Shown here piece after piece: positions 23,501 to 34,562 of a stretch of 64,000 nucleotides of DNA. This DNA comes from Piezodorus guildinii (Eukaryota; Arthropoda; Insecta; Hemiptera; Pentatomidae). Numbering within the stretch: position 1 is the stretch's first letter; each line of letters opens with the position of its first letter. A program made the translations under genes and the position numbers. The stretch lies in the NCBI GenBank assembly GCA_023052935.1, contig CM041297.1, positions 108,677,563-108,741,562 on the forward strand. The letters run 5' to 3'. The notes beneath the pieces were generated by a model. The model worked only from the letters and a program-made list of their open reading frames with translations. It searched no databases and was not told where the DNA came from.

Positions 23501-24070
23501 ACGATATATTTCGGTTATTTTTAAAACGATTTTAACGATTCTTTTTTCGTCTTGTAGACAATGTAATTCACTATCGAATAGCACCAACAATTAAACAGGT
23601 ATTTATTTATTTATTTTAATTTATTTATCTTTAAGAATAAAACTGAGTTGTGTATATGTAGGTGAAAATTTAATTTTGTTTCTGTTTTATGATTAATAGC
23701 ACTCTACTTATTCTCAAACTCTACAGAATATTTTCTCTATCCTCAAAAATAACGAAGTTACAAGCGTATATATAGGCAAGATTTCAATTTTATTCATTTT
23801 CTTTTTTTTGTCTCGTTGTCCTGATTCTAAAACTCAATACAATTTTTCCTCTATCTTTAAAAATAATTGACCTAAGGCGTATTTACGGCTGAAATTTCAT
23901 TTTTTTCTCTTTTATGATTATTCGCGGTTACTTGGCTTAAAAAAAACTATATTAATATTTTTCTCTATCTTCAGAAATAAGTGAGTTATTGAATCAAATT
24001 ATTTTTAATCTGCTGCCATTTTAAAACTAATTGGCTGACATCAACGTCTAGATTCAGTATGTGTAAGCTC
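23500..24070 (+). repeat. Tandem repeat of about 110-120-bp units, right arm
   Basis: Units share the order: TTATGATTA-like start, a TTCTAAAACT-like stretch, TTTTTCTCTATCTTnAAAAATAA, GCGTAT, then AAATTTCATTTTT. At least three units are visible here and decayed ones recur at 60820-61069 and 62243-62335. The last part is inverted relative to 22100-22350. Confidence 0.55.
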
Positions 24071-24169
24071 TACTTTTTTTTTTTTTTTTTTTATTGAGAG
24101 TCGATCAGCTACTCAGGGACCGTTGGCCAATGTGTATGTAATATATTAATTCAGTCGCTAGTGAGTTTG

Positions 24170-24540
24170 GACTTGTTAAGATGGTTGTCGCGAATTGCTC
24201 TAGTTATTCGCACATTTAAGGAAATCTTCATCGTATAAAATTATAATAGATGGATGCAGGAGTCAGAATAGCGTTTGCAAGAAAGGAAAGAAATCGCATT
24301 GCATACATAGAGAGAAGGAAGTCTCTACAAAAGGATGAAAGCGTCCCATGTATATACTTAAACGGTATATATTGTTCTACTTTAATAAAAATAAGGTATA
24401 TTTATGTTTTCTAAATTATTATTTATTTTAAATATCCTAAACGGAATATTAAAAAATCGACAGGAACCTTAGCGACTCATATTAACGGCCAGATTGAGGC
24501 TGCGAACAAATGCGCTCTTTCGTCCCTTCCTAACAATACT
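24170..24540 (+). repeat. Dispersed repeat copy, partner of 1240-1600
   Basis: It shares GGTTGTCGC near its start and GACTCATATTAACGGCC then TTGAGGCTGCGAACAAATG near its end with the copy at 1240-1600. Class unknown. Confidence 0.4.
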
Positions 24541-24790
24541 GAATACCTACAAGGCTAGGGTGTTGAACGCTGTATGAACTATCTGATTGTCTTCAGCCCG
24601 TCTCAGGAAGTGAATATATAAGAAAACCTTTCTAGCCTTCTCACTTAAAATGTAAAGTAGAAGGGATCCCCTTTAATTCCAATAAACCTAGAAATCTTAA
24701 CTCCATACCCCGAAGGGCTTTGAAATACAAGATAAATAAAACTACCTAATGATAGTTCATAGGATATGTTAATACACATCGTCATAATAT
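24541..24790. other. No recognised feature
   Basis: AT-rich spacer between a repeat copy and the LINE fragment. Confidence 0.3.
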
Positions 24791-24799
24791 TAACTATTT

Positions 24800-25697
24800 A
24801 TTTGTTTCTCCTCACCTTGCCACATGGCAATACGGGTGTCGGTAGCCAGTAGTGCTACCAGTAGTAATCTTGAATTTTTTTCTTTTTTCTTTTCTTCCAA
24901 GTTTTTTCACTCTGGTCTCTCCTCGATAACCATATCTTCAGCTTCTGCTTCTTCTCTCGGAGGTGGCCTTCCTCGATCTCGTCCTGTTCCACCTACGTTA
25001 AAAGCTGATGTACCAAGTGAAGCTTTCCAAGCATGAATAAATGCTAGAAAATTTCCATAATTCTGTTTGGACACCAGCTGAGGGAAATCGCTCTCCGTGA
25101 GGACCCAGAGCCCACATTCCCTTAGTAGTTTGACCCTTAGTGCTTCGAAGACGTAGCAGTCCACAATTATGTGCTCAGCAGTCTCCGGTACTCCACAACT
25201 GGGGCACAGGGGATCTATTTCTTGCCCAAAACTGTGTAACTTACATCGGAGGAATTGCGAGACCCAGTAATCCGGCACTATCCATTTAGCTTCCAATCGT
25301 GACCGGACCGTGGGGAAGAATTTCCTCAAGGTAGCACCTTTTGAGGTTGTCACCCACCGCCGGTCCCACTCATCAATGATGTCTTCTCGGATTACACGCT
25401 TCCATTTCCTTGGGTCCTCCACAATCCTCATTTGGATATTTCCCGGGAGACCTGCTGAGCCTTGCCTCTTGAAGGCATCTTTAAACGAATCTTCACGCAG
25501 AAGGAGGTCTAGAGGTACCCCTGCTGCAAGAATTTGAACCGCCTCATGCGATACCGTACGGTAAGCCTTTGGTACTCGTAGCAAAGCCGTTCGCTGAATG
25601 GTCGCCAACCTGCGCTTCTGCCGCTGTGTGATGTTCTTGAACCACGCAGGAGACGCGTACCTCAGGATACCCAACACCATGCCATTATAAGCCACCC
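24800..25697 (-). mobile_element. R1/LOA-like LINE, C-terminal 262 codons still open
   Basis: A minus-strand frame of 262 codons (25695-24907) has no stop. It starts in the linker after the reverse transcriptase (LRYASPAWF, then RQKRRLATIQRTALL), as in R1/LOA-clade LINEs, and contains a CCHC-like zinc motif CPSCGVPETAEHIIVDC. The N-terminal endonuclease and the RT are absent, so it cannot move itself. A 3' UTR of about 110 bp follows. The apparent start codon lies inside the truncated LINE frame and is not a true start. The open frame suggests a recent insertion. It lies in the same orientation as the channel exon just upstream. TTAATAT at both ends is a possible but weak TSD. Confidence 0.75.
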
Positions 25698-25751
25698 TCT
25701 ATATTAATAAATAAATTTGTATAGGAGAACATAAATTATTAGAGAAAATAC

Positions 25752-25975
25752 CTGAGCATATACAAGATCTCGCCGTCCGGATTGATGCGGATGAGGACGT
25801 TTGGTACGGTGACGAATTGGAACTCTGCGTGCTTGGCGTTGGGGAAGTAGACTTCGGGCTTCCAGATGGCCTTCACCAAATTGGGGTCGTTGAGGTCCAG
25901 CACTTCGGTAATGTCTGGGTGCTGGAGCCTCTCGTCGTGCCACTTCTGCCGCAGGTATAAGTCCACCTCGTAGTC
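25752..25975 (-). CDS. Exon of a Cys-loop ligand-gated chloride channel subunit
   Basis: The 224-bp exon encodes 74 residues plus two bases of the next codon (phase 2). It begins after a pyrimidine-rich CCCCTGTTTTAG acceptor and ends CTCAG/GTATTT, a good donor. The peptide starts DYEVDLYLRQKWHDERL and includes IWKPEVYFPNAKHAEF and PNVLIRINPDGEILYML. In Cys-loop receptors the W-x-P-(D/E)-x-(F/Y)-F-x-N block is loop A of the agonist site, and the xRQxWxDxRL block precedes it. Such subunits form pentameric membrane chloride channels gated by glutamate, histamine, GABA or pH. From memory it is nearest the insect pHCl/GluCl group; I do not assign a symbol. It has no stop or shift and looks functional. 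Its other exons were not found in this window. Confidence 0.9.
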
Positions 25976-26077
25976 CTAAAACAGGGGTGAATATGATTAA
26001 TAATTTCATGTTTCCCCGAATAATAAAAAAATCAGACTTTTTATAATTAATTTAATCATAACAAATTTAAAAAAATC

Positions 26078-27150
26078 TTGTGCGGATAACACACGACTTT
26101 CACTTACCTCGGCTATTAAAATCAATTGAAGAACTATTAAATAAAGTTAAGAGTATATTTATATAGAGTATATTTTATAGAGAGTATAAGAGTATATTTC
26201 GCTGAAAACGTTTGTTTCACATTAGAAAATACAAATATTTAAAACCATGTACAATAGTCAATTTAAGCCCTATTTGTGCCCTACTTTCATAACTGTGTAT
26301 ATAAGATAACATTATTATCTATATTATTAACATTATACATCACAAACCAGCGAATTTTAAGCTTTCTAACGGTATATTGTATATTATGCATATATACTAC
26401 TGTTTTTTAAGGTCGGAGGAAAAAATAATACCTAAAAAAAATTTTGTTCAAGGGCGATCCTGGGGTATGGAGAACCTCATAGGGCATACCCAGCCTCAAT
26501 CAAGTGGGTACCCAAAAATGAGGAAAAAAACTGGCGGCCGAGCGTGATCTCGGCCGAATCACCTCATTGCACGGCCGTTGGCCTAGGGACAGCAAGAATC
26601 TCTACATGTACTGAGCCCAAAACTCTTTATGGGTTGTAGTGGTACAGGGTTTTTTTTCTTTTATGGGTGGCTATCAAATTCGTCCTACTTCTTTATTTAC
26701 CCGTTTTTTAGCGATGGTAATAACATAAAATGGTTGATTTTTGTTGTACATTAAATAAAAATCACTTTAGAAGAAGACAATGTTATCTATCGCGATTTAA
26801 GCTGTTCTTGACTGTTGCAATCAGAATGGAACCTACATCATATGAAAGTCTATTGAATTTTACATGGGTACAGCGATTTTAATCAAAATCATTTTTTCGT
26901 TTTTGAGAAAGTAGTAAAAAGGTGCAAATTGAATATTGTACAGAGGCTCTTCTATTTCGACGATTTAGATGAAAAATGTATTGCAATATATCTGGTGTAT
27001 AAGCATCTAAAATATAAAATTTCAGTTTTATACAACTTTTAGTTTTCGAGATATACTTGTATTTCCGTTAAAAATTGGAATTCGAAATATTTCGCGGACG
27101 GAATACTTTACCTTAATATATAGTTCTAAACTATATTTAGGTAAGAGTAA
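26078..27150 (-). repeat. Family-G repeat, copy H, interrupted by a SINE
   Basis: The plus-strand left edge is TGCGGATAACACACGACTTTCACTTACCTC, the reverse of the splice-site-like end, and the right edge is GGTAAGAGTAA. Internal landmarks (ATTTTAATCAAAATCATT, AACGGTATATTGTATAT) are in family order. A body-only SINE S1 copy (26455-26660) splits it. The copy starts about 100 bp upstream of the channel exon and so lies in its upstream intron or flank. Confidence 0.65.
26455..26660 (+). repeat. tRNA-derived SINE, family S1, head missing
   Basis: It repeats the body of the SINE at 4914-5220: GGTATGGAGAACCTCATAGG, GGCGGCCGAGCGTGATCTCG, AATCACCTCATTGCACGGCC, TCTACATGTACTGAGCC and a T-run. The tRNA-like head is absent. 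It inserted into family-G copy H and is therefore younger than that copy. Confidence 0.65.
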
Positions 27151-27554
27151 CCGATTTTCAAATGATTGTAATTATGAAATGAAATGATAAATAATCCTCC
27201 ATTACGATTTATAAAACGCACCGGGCTATTAATATATCCTAAAATAAAAGACCGCCAGTGATTTGATCAGATTCTTAATCTGCTATTGTCATAACAATGG
27301 AAAATCTTTTTATTTCAAAACTTTTCAGTACTCCAGACCTTTAATAAACTTAAATTACAATGAGAAACAATTTGTAACTTAATTTATGTTGACTTCGATT
27401 TTTAGGCTGTTTTGTAGGTATTGAAAAGGTGATTCCTAAACTTTAATTATTTTTTTCCTATCGCGTCAAGTTTTTTTCTACAGTTGTTGCACATACGATT
27501 ACACTTTGCAGGACCGAACGCGAGTTACAGAGAGCACTACTGCAGTCTTGTCGG

Positions 27555-28330
27555 TGAATCTCAGTCCCAATAGGCCATTCAGATCCTTTGCATGAAGAAT
27601 ACGAAGACATAAAGAAGGTCTTTGACTTGTTGCAATATAAATTGCTCCAATGGATCACTTGTATTGACTTTAAAATAATTTCTTTTTTTCTTGGCCTTGC
27701 AACGCGGATATCAAAGTATTCCTGTTTTCTATGTATGTGGGACAGCAGGGTTCGTGAGAAGCGTTGGATGAAGTCAAAATTGGACACTAAGATCGGACCT
27801 AAAACACTGGCGATCCAAACATTATAAGTAAGCTACTTGTCGACATAAAAGACATTATATTTCCGCTTTTGAAAATAAAACTAGGTCTCATAAATCAATT
27901 TGTTAAAGCTTTGTCAACTGAAGGGGACTGTTTTCAGTATATCATTTCTATTTCCTTGCTAGTCATAAGAGAAGATGAAGGCTGGTGTATTTGATGGACC
28001 ACAGATTCGGCAACTTATTAAAGATGAACGATTCATTGAAACAATGACCGAATTAAAAAGGAATGCTTGGCTGGCATTTAAAAGTATTGTCAAGGTCTTC
28101 CTTGGAAATACACGAGCCCAAAATTAAGTCGAAATCGTTCAACAACTCTTAGAGAGCTTTAAAAAGCTTGGCTGTAACATGAGTATCATACTGAATTTCT
28201 TATATAGCCATGTTGTTAACCTAAATAAAAATTGAGATGCTTCAGCGATAAAGGGTGAGCGATTCCACCATGATTTGAAGGACATTGAGGCAAGGTATCA
28301 AGGTAGATGATGGGATGTCGGTATGTACTA
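27555..28330 (+). pseudogene. Decayed copy of a widespread uncharacterised metazoan protein
   Basis: Through several shifts and stops the plus strand gives PIGHSDPLHEEYEDIKKVF, DLLQYKLLQW, then FFLGLATRISKYSCFLCMWDSR, then KIKLGLINQFVKAL, then GVFDGPQIRQLIKDERF, NAWLAFKSIVKVFLGN and GERFHHDLKDIEARYQG. From memory this order (a KFPCFLCLWDSR-like block, KLGLMKQFVKAL, GPQIKK and GERFHQDI) belongs to an uncharacterised protein found many times in arthropod and other animal genomes and suspected to be carried by a mobile element. Its function is unknown to me. The spaced Cys in CFLCMWDSR and the His in RFHHD suggest metal binding. This copy is dead. Confidence 0.6.
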
Positions 28331-28346
28331 GTATATATATATTACC

Positions 28347-28349
<3 letters not shown>

Positions 28350-28415
<66 letters not shown>
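28350..28415. repeat. (TA)n microsatellite
   Basis: About 33 uninterrupted TA units. It directly follows the end of the decayed uncharacterised gene copy. Confidence 0.95.
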
Positions 28416-28418
<3 letters not shown>

Positions 28419-30135
28419 ATAAACACAATTTAACATTTAATATTATAATAACCTTTGTATGAATAAAATATTCTAATAGGTTTGGTTAATACCCACTTTA
28501 TTTTCCCTTGCATACCCAGTTTGTATAACTTTCAGAATAAAGATTAGTTTAAAAACTTGACGTGATAGAGAAAACTGCAAACATTTTTTAATTCAGAGAC
28601 CTACAATTAGTTAAAAACAAGTCACAGATCTAAGAAAAGGGAATTGCTGCTCTCCAGTGTTATTGAAAAATTTTTTAGAGTTTTTTAAGTTCAATTTTTA
28701 TTTTGGCTATCAGAGGCAATAAAGTGCAGATAGTTTTATGTCACTGAGGGCCAACTGTCACCATACACCGGGTGAAGCAAAGAATGCTTCAAGCAAGGAA
28801 TAGCCCCAGCCGCGTCAGGAAAAACATCGGTAATGAGATTACGTCTCAGTTTTATGCCATTACTTGACCTTGAGCATTTTTTTTTTCTCCCAAATACAAT
28901 GAATTTCGAGTTTATTCAAAAGAAAACGCATTTTTTCCCCTCTTGAACTGTATTTAATGTGACTCACCTTCGGGAGATATTTCATTAGTTGCACTGTCAA
29001 AAGGCCTCATGGTATTTATGGTTAGTGCTGTTAAATGAAATACTGCTTCCAGTGGAAAATAAAAATACTATACAGAGGCAATTACATTATCTTTTTAAAT
29101 TAATTCTATATTTTTATCAATCTTTAAAAAATTAAATTTGAGTTTAACATTGTAAAAAAAGTAACATTAAGATGTTCAGACCCAGATATAGAAAGTTGTA
29201 ATATTATGATAAAAATAATTAAATATATTAATTGCCGTATTAAGCATCCATAAGTTGATTATAAAACAATCATTCGAAAACAAAAACATGTATTCGATTT
29301 AAATAATAATTAAATCAATTCAATGAGAATACAAAAAACATTTTTTATTGCTACTCAAGTAATATAATCTCTTTTTAAGGTAAGCGCATTGAGGGATGTC
29401 ATTGCATTGATAACAAAATAAACATATGTAGCGTTAAAGAGCGATCGTTTTCGTATTGTAATCTGTTCAATAAATAATAAATACGGCAATATACTGAATA
29501 AAATTGTGCATAAGGTCATAAAAATAAAATTAAAATAAAACCTCAAGAAAGGTTTGGGGTTTCAAATAAAGTTACTAATTTAAGGAAGAGTAGGAAGTGG
29601 ACGAAGACGAGGTAAAATAAAGGTGATAACTGGATGAGGAGCTGTACTCCAGAAGTTTGGTATTTTTGTTTTATCGCTAGCCCGGTTGCACAATTTTGTT
29701 CTTGGAACATAAAAAGGAAACATTTCTTTCGTGATAGAGCTTAAACATTCGGAAAACTTTGGGGATGTTAAACAACTAAAAAAAAGAGTAACAAAAAAAA
29801 CTTTTGTCCCATCTTCCGTATTATAAAGTTTCTTGCCATGCTAATGCATGAAGGAGTTTATATTAAGATATTTCAAAAAGTTCCGAAAGAGTTCTTGTTC
29901 GCCATTTCTTAAATGTATTAAGTAATTTTAACATTATTATTATTTTTATTTTGTAAAAATATAAATTCAATTCTTTAAAATTATGTAATCTAATACTGGG
30001 ATAAATCCATACATTTAATACACATCCCAAACATGATACTTTTAATGCTTCCACTTTGTATGTTTCAGATTTATGGAGAATGAGATGGACCCATAAATAA
30101 TAAAGTTACACATATTACTCAAGGCACATGCCAGA
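28416..30135. other. No recognised feature
   Basis: AT-rich sequence. A more balanced block at 28740-28870 (CCGGGTGAAGCAAAG, CCCAGCCGCGTCAGG) is unidentified. Confidence 0.35.
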
Positions 30136-30139
30136 ACCA

Positions 30140-30290
30140 AAATCCTCCGAGAACTATGAAAAGAAGATCTCAGGGCGTTATGAATTAATTGAATTTTTCT
30201 AATTACATAATTTATTTATATTCATTAGTAGTATTCTTCTTAATGCAGTTACTAGTTTCAATAAATACTTTTTATTTATGAAAAATACTA
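30140..30290 (+). repeat. Jockey-like family 2 LINE 3' end
   Basis: AATCCTCCGAGAACTATG and GAAAAGAAGATCTCAGGGCG resemble the 3' part of the fragment at 4011-4397, then ATGCAGTTACTAGTTTCAATAAATA stands where the family's UTR ends. Confidence 0.4.
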
Positions 30291-31019
30291 TTTTATTTAA
30301 GTTGATATAATTTTTTTTCCAAACGAAACAAATATTTAATATAGATAATTGATTCTTGATTGTTCCAAAAGTTTATTTTAAAAAAATATTATTTTGAGTC
30401 TACATTACAAAGGCTTTTCTCCATCTTCAACGACTCACTGCAAGATATTATTATATAAAAATTATCACTATTTAAAACCATATTTAAACATTTATCAATG
30501 CTACATAAATGTCTTTTACCAGTCAGAAAACAATGGTTTCCAATATCAATCACATAGATATCCTTTTGTATTAAACTTCGTCAAATATAAATAAAAAAAT
30601 TCAATAAAGAATGGATCAGAAAATTATTAGGAAATGATAACAAGTCCCGAAACAAAATCTCAAAATAATAACTGTTAAAAAACAAACTTTTGGAATAATT
30701 AGGAATAATCATTAATTTCTCCCAATTATTATTTTCTTTGAAAAAAGGAAGTAACGACTAAAATAGTATTTATCTAGAAATGGCATCTTCCAAGTGCGTC
30801 ATTACAAACAGGGTTAGATAACATATGCCGTACGAAAAAGAGAGGTTCCCGAAAATTTTCTATCCTCCAGTTATATTGGGTGGAATAACTAATACAATTT
30901 AAGCTCACTGAGTTTTTTTAGTGACTTTGGTGTTTTCAGGCAGCATTTTTTATGAGGGGTGGACACAAAGATAACCGTGATATCTGTCGGTTATGAGAAC
31001 ATTTAGGAAACTACATAAC

Positions 31020-31216
31020 TTCTTAGAGATATCCCAAGTTGGAAAGAATCAACGCAGATGATGCGGTCCCGGGCTCACACATATCGGCGTTTACTAGGAG
31101 TTTTAGAGGAAAAGTTTCCTGACAGGTTGATCTCTTTATCGGAGACATAGATGACCGGCTCAGTTTATTTTTCGTTCTGGGGATATCTCTAGGACAAGGT
31201 GTCTAAACACCAACCT
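31020..31216 (+). pseudogene. Tc1/mariner-type transposase C-terminal relic
   Basis: The frame reads FPDRLISLSET and, after a stop, FSFWGYL and DKVSKHQ. These match the FPxRLISLxGD...FFLWGYLKxKVY ending of a DDE transposase family common in insects. The central WPARSPDLTAPD-like segment with a catalytic Asp is reduced, and stops are present. Confidence 0.5.
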
Positions 31217-31599
31217 CCTTCTCTTTGTGGCTAAGAAAAAAAAAATGAAAAAAGCATGCAGTAATTCAAGGAAAGTAAATAATGATAGATATTTGAAAGA
31301 TATAATTGTCCGAAATTACCTAAATACAACTTTCTTTTCAATTTAATCTTACACCTGAAATCAATACTAGTTTTTTTTCTGCTGCTCTCTATTCTTTTTA
31401 TATATCTTGAAAATGTGTCGGCCTGCTTATTTGTCTCATCTTCTATGTTAATATGCAATTAACAGCAGTAATAAAGATTCGACAAACTTATAAACGAATA
31501 TATATTACTTACCATGATTATATGATACTTGAATCATTTAGATAATAGATCACTAGAACCCTAGATTGATAGTTAATATTTAAATCTTAAGAGTTCCGT

Positions 31600-32080
31600 C
31601 AGTAAATTTCTATTTTTCTAGGACAGTTTGTCCCCTAAGAATAAAAAACAATTAACATGAAAGGTCCAGTCTGTCTGGCAGTATTTAGTAATAGTTACAT
31701 ACATTAGTCTTGTTTAGTGATATTTACATATCTAACTACTATGAGATATATTCAATTAAAATAGGTAGAATATATAAATAAAACAGATGAAAAGTGTATT
31801 AATTAAGTAGCGCATAAACAGCAAGAGACTATTCTAAATGTGAGCGGAAGTTAGATCTTTTAAGAGAAAGAGAAGTAACTGGTGCTTGAAAGTGTTTAAG
31901 GATGATATTTTACGGAGGGAGATGGGTAGTGAGTTCCAAAGTATGATGAAGGACTTTTCAAAGGATGCAGTTCTGTGAGATGGTACACGTAAATCGCTAG
32001 GTTGAGATCTTGTATTTAGGGTATGTGGAGATGAGCGAAGGGTGAGGAGGTCAAATATATATTGGAAGGTTTTCTGGCTC
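31600..32080 (-). pseudogene. CR1/Jockey-like LINE C-terminus and 3' UTR
   Basis: An uninterrupted minus-strand frame of about 72 codons ends at 31834 and reads FDLLTLRSSPHTLNTRSQ, then EKSFIILWNSLPISLRKIS, then FKHQLLLFLL. The WNSLP...LR...FK block is the usual last motif of CR1/L2/Jockey-group reverse transcriptases. The 3' UTR ends near 31610 with GGGGACAAACTGTCCTAG. It is strongly 5'-truncated. A similar C-terminus occurs at 40611-40830. Confidence 0.6.
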
Positions 32081-32435
32081 GCAAGGATTGGGATAAGACA
32101 TCTAGTAGGTATTTTCTTCGGGAATTAGGAAAAAGCCACCTTTAATAAATAAAATAAATCTTATTATTATCTATTCACTAATCTCTTCTGCCTCATCTCA
32201 TTTTCCCCTGAGAGTCCTCCATATACTAACCATAATAAGTCAAAGTCGGGGAATATGAGAGAAGACACTGAGAGATGGCCTGTACTTCTAGGGAAAGAGT
32301 CACGGAAACGTAGTAGTTGTATGGTACGATGAAGGAGATAGTATGTTTACACACCTCAAAATACCTATAGACCGAGGCTTTGATTTCTGATGATGTAAGG
32401 CCCACCACGGGTAGCAGCGCTACACGGGGACCATC

Positions 32436-33629
32436 ATTACTATATATTAAATATATAGTGATGGAAAGTAGAGCGATCGTGAAAATTTTCGAATTCCAGT
32501 TTTCAATAGAAATACAAGTTATAGGGTCCACTGAGCCCAAATAAGCAAGTACCGAAAAAAGGTGTGTGTGGAGGGTCTAGTGTGAAAACGAAAAGACGTA
32601 TAAAACTAAAATTTCATATTTAAGAAAACTATAGGCCCGAGATGTTACGGCAGCTTTTTCACTAAAATCGGCTGACTGAATGCACTTTTTTATAATTTTC
32701 TCAAAAACGGCTCTAACGGTTTGATTGAAATAGTCTGACAGGGCTTAAATGCCGATATTTTGAATTTCTTCCTCTAAAGTACCTTTAATTTTGTAGATTA
32801 AAAAAATAAAATAGGCACATCATCTTATTAGCATTGATAAATAACGGCTTAATATGCATGTTGAGCGAAATTAATAAACAACTAAGGGGAAAAGCGCAAA
32901 CACATTTGTTTATGCAATTTTTGTGTTTTTGAACACAAGAATAGTAATATAAACAAATTATATACCGATGGCTAGCTACAAATTTTAGGAAAAATATTAT
33001 CTAATAGACGGAATTAAAAAGGTTAATGGAGAGTGATGAAAAGTCGATCAAACTGATTGTCGTAGATAAAGATATAATGGATTATTTAATAAAATACATG
33101 TTTCAATTGAAATTCAATTTAATTAATTTTTAACGATTTATTTTTATTAATATTATTTATTTTAACGATTTGTGGACATTTAGTACCACTGGATCCCACT
33201 ATCAGATACGAGATATTTCGCGAGTAGTTTGGCGAAATAAAATTTTCAGTCACAGATCTTTGGTTCGGAAGCAGGAAGACCCAGTAGATACTCGATCATT
33301 TTTGGAGGGGTATGGGTTCGAAAGAAAACAGTTGCAAAACGTGGCGGAAACCATAGTCCAGGACTCACTGGAAATTCTGCATCACCATATATATTGAGGC
33401 TAGGCTCGTTCTGTCCAAGAGGCCCATTGATATGTCCAAGTATTTCTATTTGGCAGAATCTCCCTTTATTTGTACTTTAAAAATTGCCTTCAAGATTGAT
33501 GCGGTATGCTGTGTACGCCTACCAACGCAGCGAAGTTGAGCAGCAAATACAAATCGGACTTTCTCTCTAACTTATTTAAAAATTCTTAAATTGATTTTAA
33601 CAAGCGAAAGTCGCGTTTTGCGTGCACCA
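32436..33629 (+). repeat. Family-G repeat, copy I, with a unique insert
   Basis: It starts near ATTACTATATATTAAATATATAGTGATGG and runs through GAGCGATCGTGAAAATTTTCG, TATAGGGTCCACTGAGCCC and TATATACCGATGG. It ends TTTTAACAAGCGAAAGTCGCGTTTTGCGTGCACC plus a T-run. The GTAAGT of the right end is lost (AACAAGCGAAAG). About 390 bp of foreign sequence (33168-33555) sit near the right end. Confidence 0.65.
33168..33555 (+). other. Unique insert in family-G copy I with a 75-codon open frame
   Basis: The insert is more GC-balanced than the host repeat and holds an open frame at 33170-33397 (with HRSLVRKQEDPVDTRSF and QLQNVAETIVQDSLEILHH). I recognise no family. The start at 33170 is arbitrary, as the frame could be part of a longer captured exon or transposon fragment. 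No other copy is seen in the window. Confidence 0.35.
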
Positions 33630-33736
33630 TTTTTTTTTTAAACTGTAATCCATTAATATGCATAATATTAATCAATTTATAATTAATAACAATGTACTCT
33701 CTTTAATCATATAGTATAGATGATTTCTCGTAACAC

Positions 33737-33749
33737 CATTTATAATAAT
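33737..33749. repeat. Left target-site duplication of the Jockey element
   Basis: CATTTATAATAAT, identical to 38315-38327, flanks the poly(A) side of the element (a T-run on this strand). Confidence 0.85.
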
Positions 33750-34009
33750 TTTTTTTTTTATTAATAACAATTTTTATTGAGAAAATTTTACAATCTGTCC
33801 CAATTTGGACATTAATAGTATTGCTGAATGATATCAAACATACTACATTCATACAATATTTACACAACATAAAATTACAATAAAATATATACACAATAAT
33901 GAATCAATACAAAAGTCAATAATTCACTTATACCTATACACACACACGCACACTCATACATACATCACATTGAGTGGAGAATCTAGCCAGTGCTAGAACT
34001 CCAATATAT

Positions 34010-34560
34010 TTACAAAAGGTCGCGGGGCCACTGCCGTTTCAACCTTCTAGGTGGGTTGTATGGATGAGTGGAGCTGGATAGGGATTGAGCTAAAGGATTA
34101 GGATGATGAATGAGGTTCTGGTGGAATTTGGAAAATTTGGATGGAATTAGGTCTGAAATAAATGGAACATTAAGGTCGTGGTGCAAGGTATAATTGGAGA
34201 CATAATAAGGAGCATTTACTATTGTACGGAGGAATTTGGATTGAAAGGATTGAATGCGTTTGATGTTAGAACGTTTAGCTGTCCCCCACAGTTCAAGTCC
34301 GTAGGTCCAGATGGGCTTCAGTATTGTCTTGTAGATTAATAATTTGTTTTCAACTGTAAGTTCAGATTTTCTGTTGAGTAGTCGGTATAACTGTCCGAAT
34401 CGTCGGTTGAGTTCTTGTCTTTTAAGTCTTGTATGTGGGTTCCAAGTCAATCTTTTGTCTAACAGTAAGCCTAGATACCGGACTGTATCTGAGAGAGGAA
34501 TCGGTAATGAGTTGAAATAAACTGGCGAACAGGATTTTCGTCTAAGAGTAAAGGTTATGT
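34010..34560 (-). pseudogene. Jockey ORF2, C-terminal part in a shifted frame
   Basis: After a shift near 34565 the frame continues with FTLRR, a DKRLTWNPHTRLKRQ region, then TYGLELWGTAKRSNIKRIQ and NPPRRLKRQWPRDLL. This is the usual region after the RT fingers, palm and thumb in Jockey elements. The stop is followed by the 3' UTR. Confidence 0.8.
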
Positions 34561-34562
34561 GT

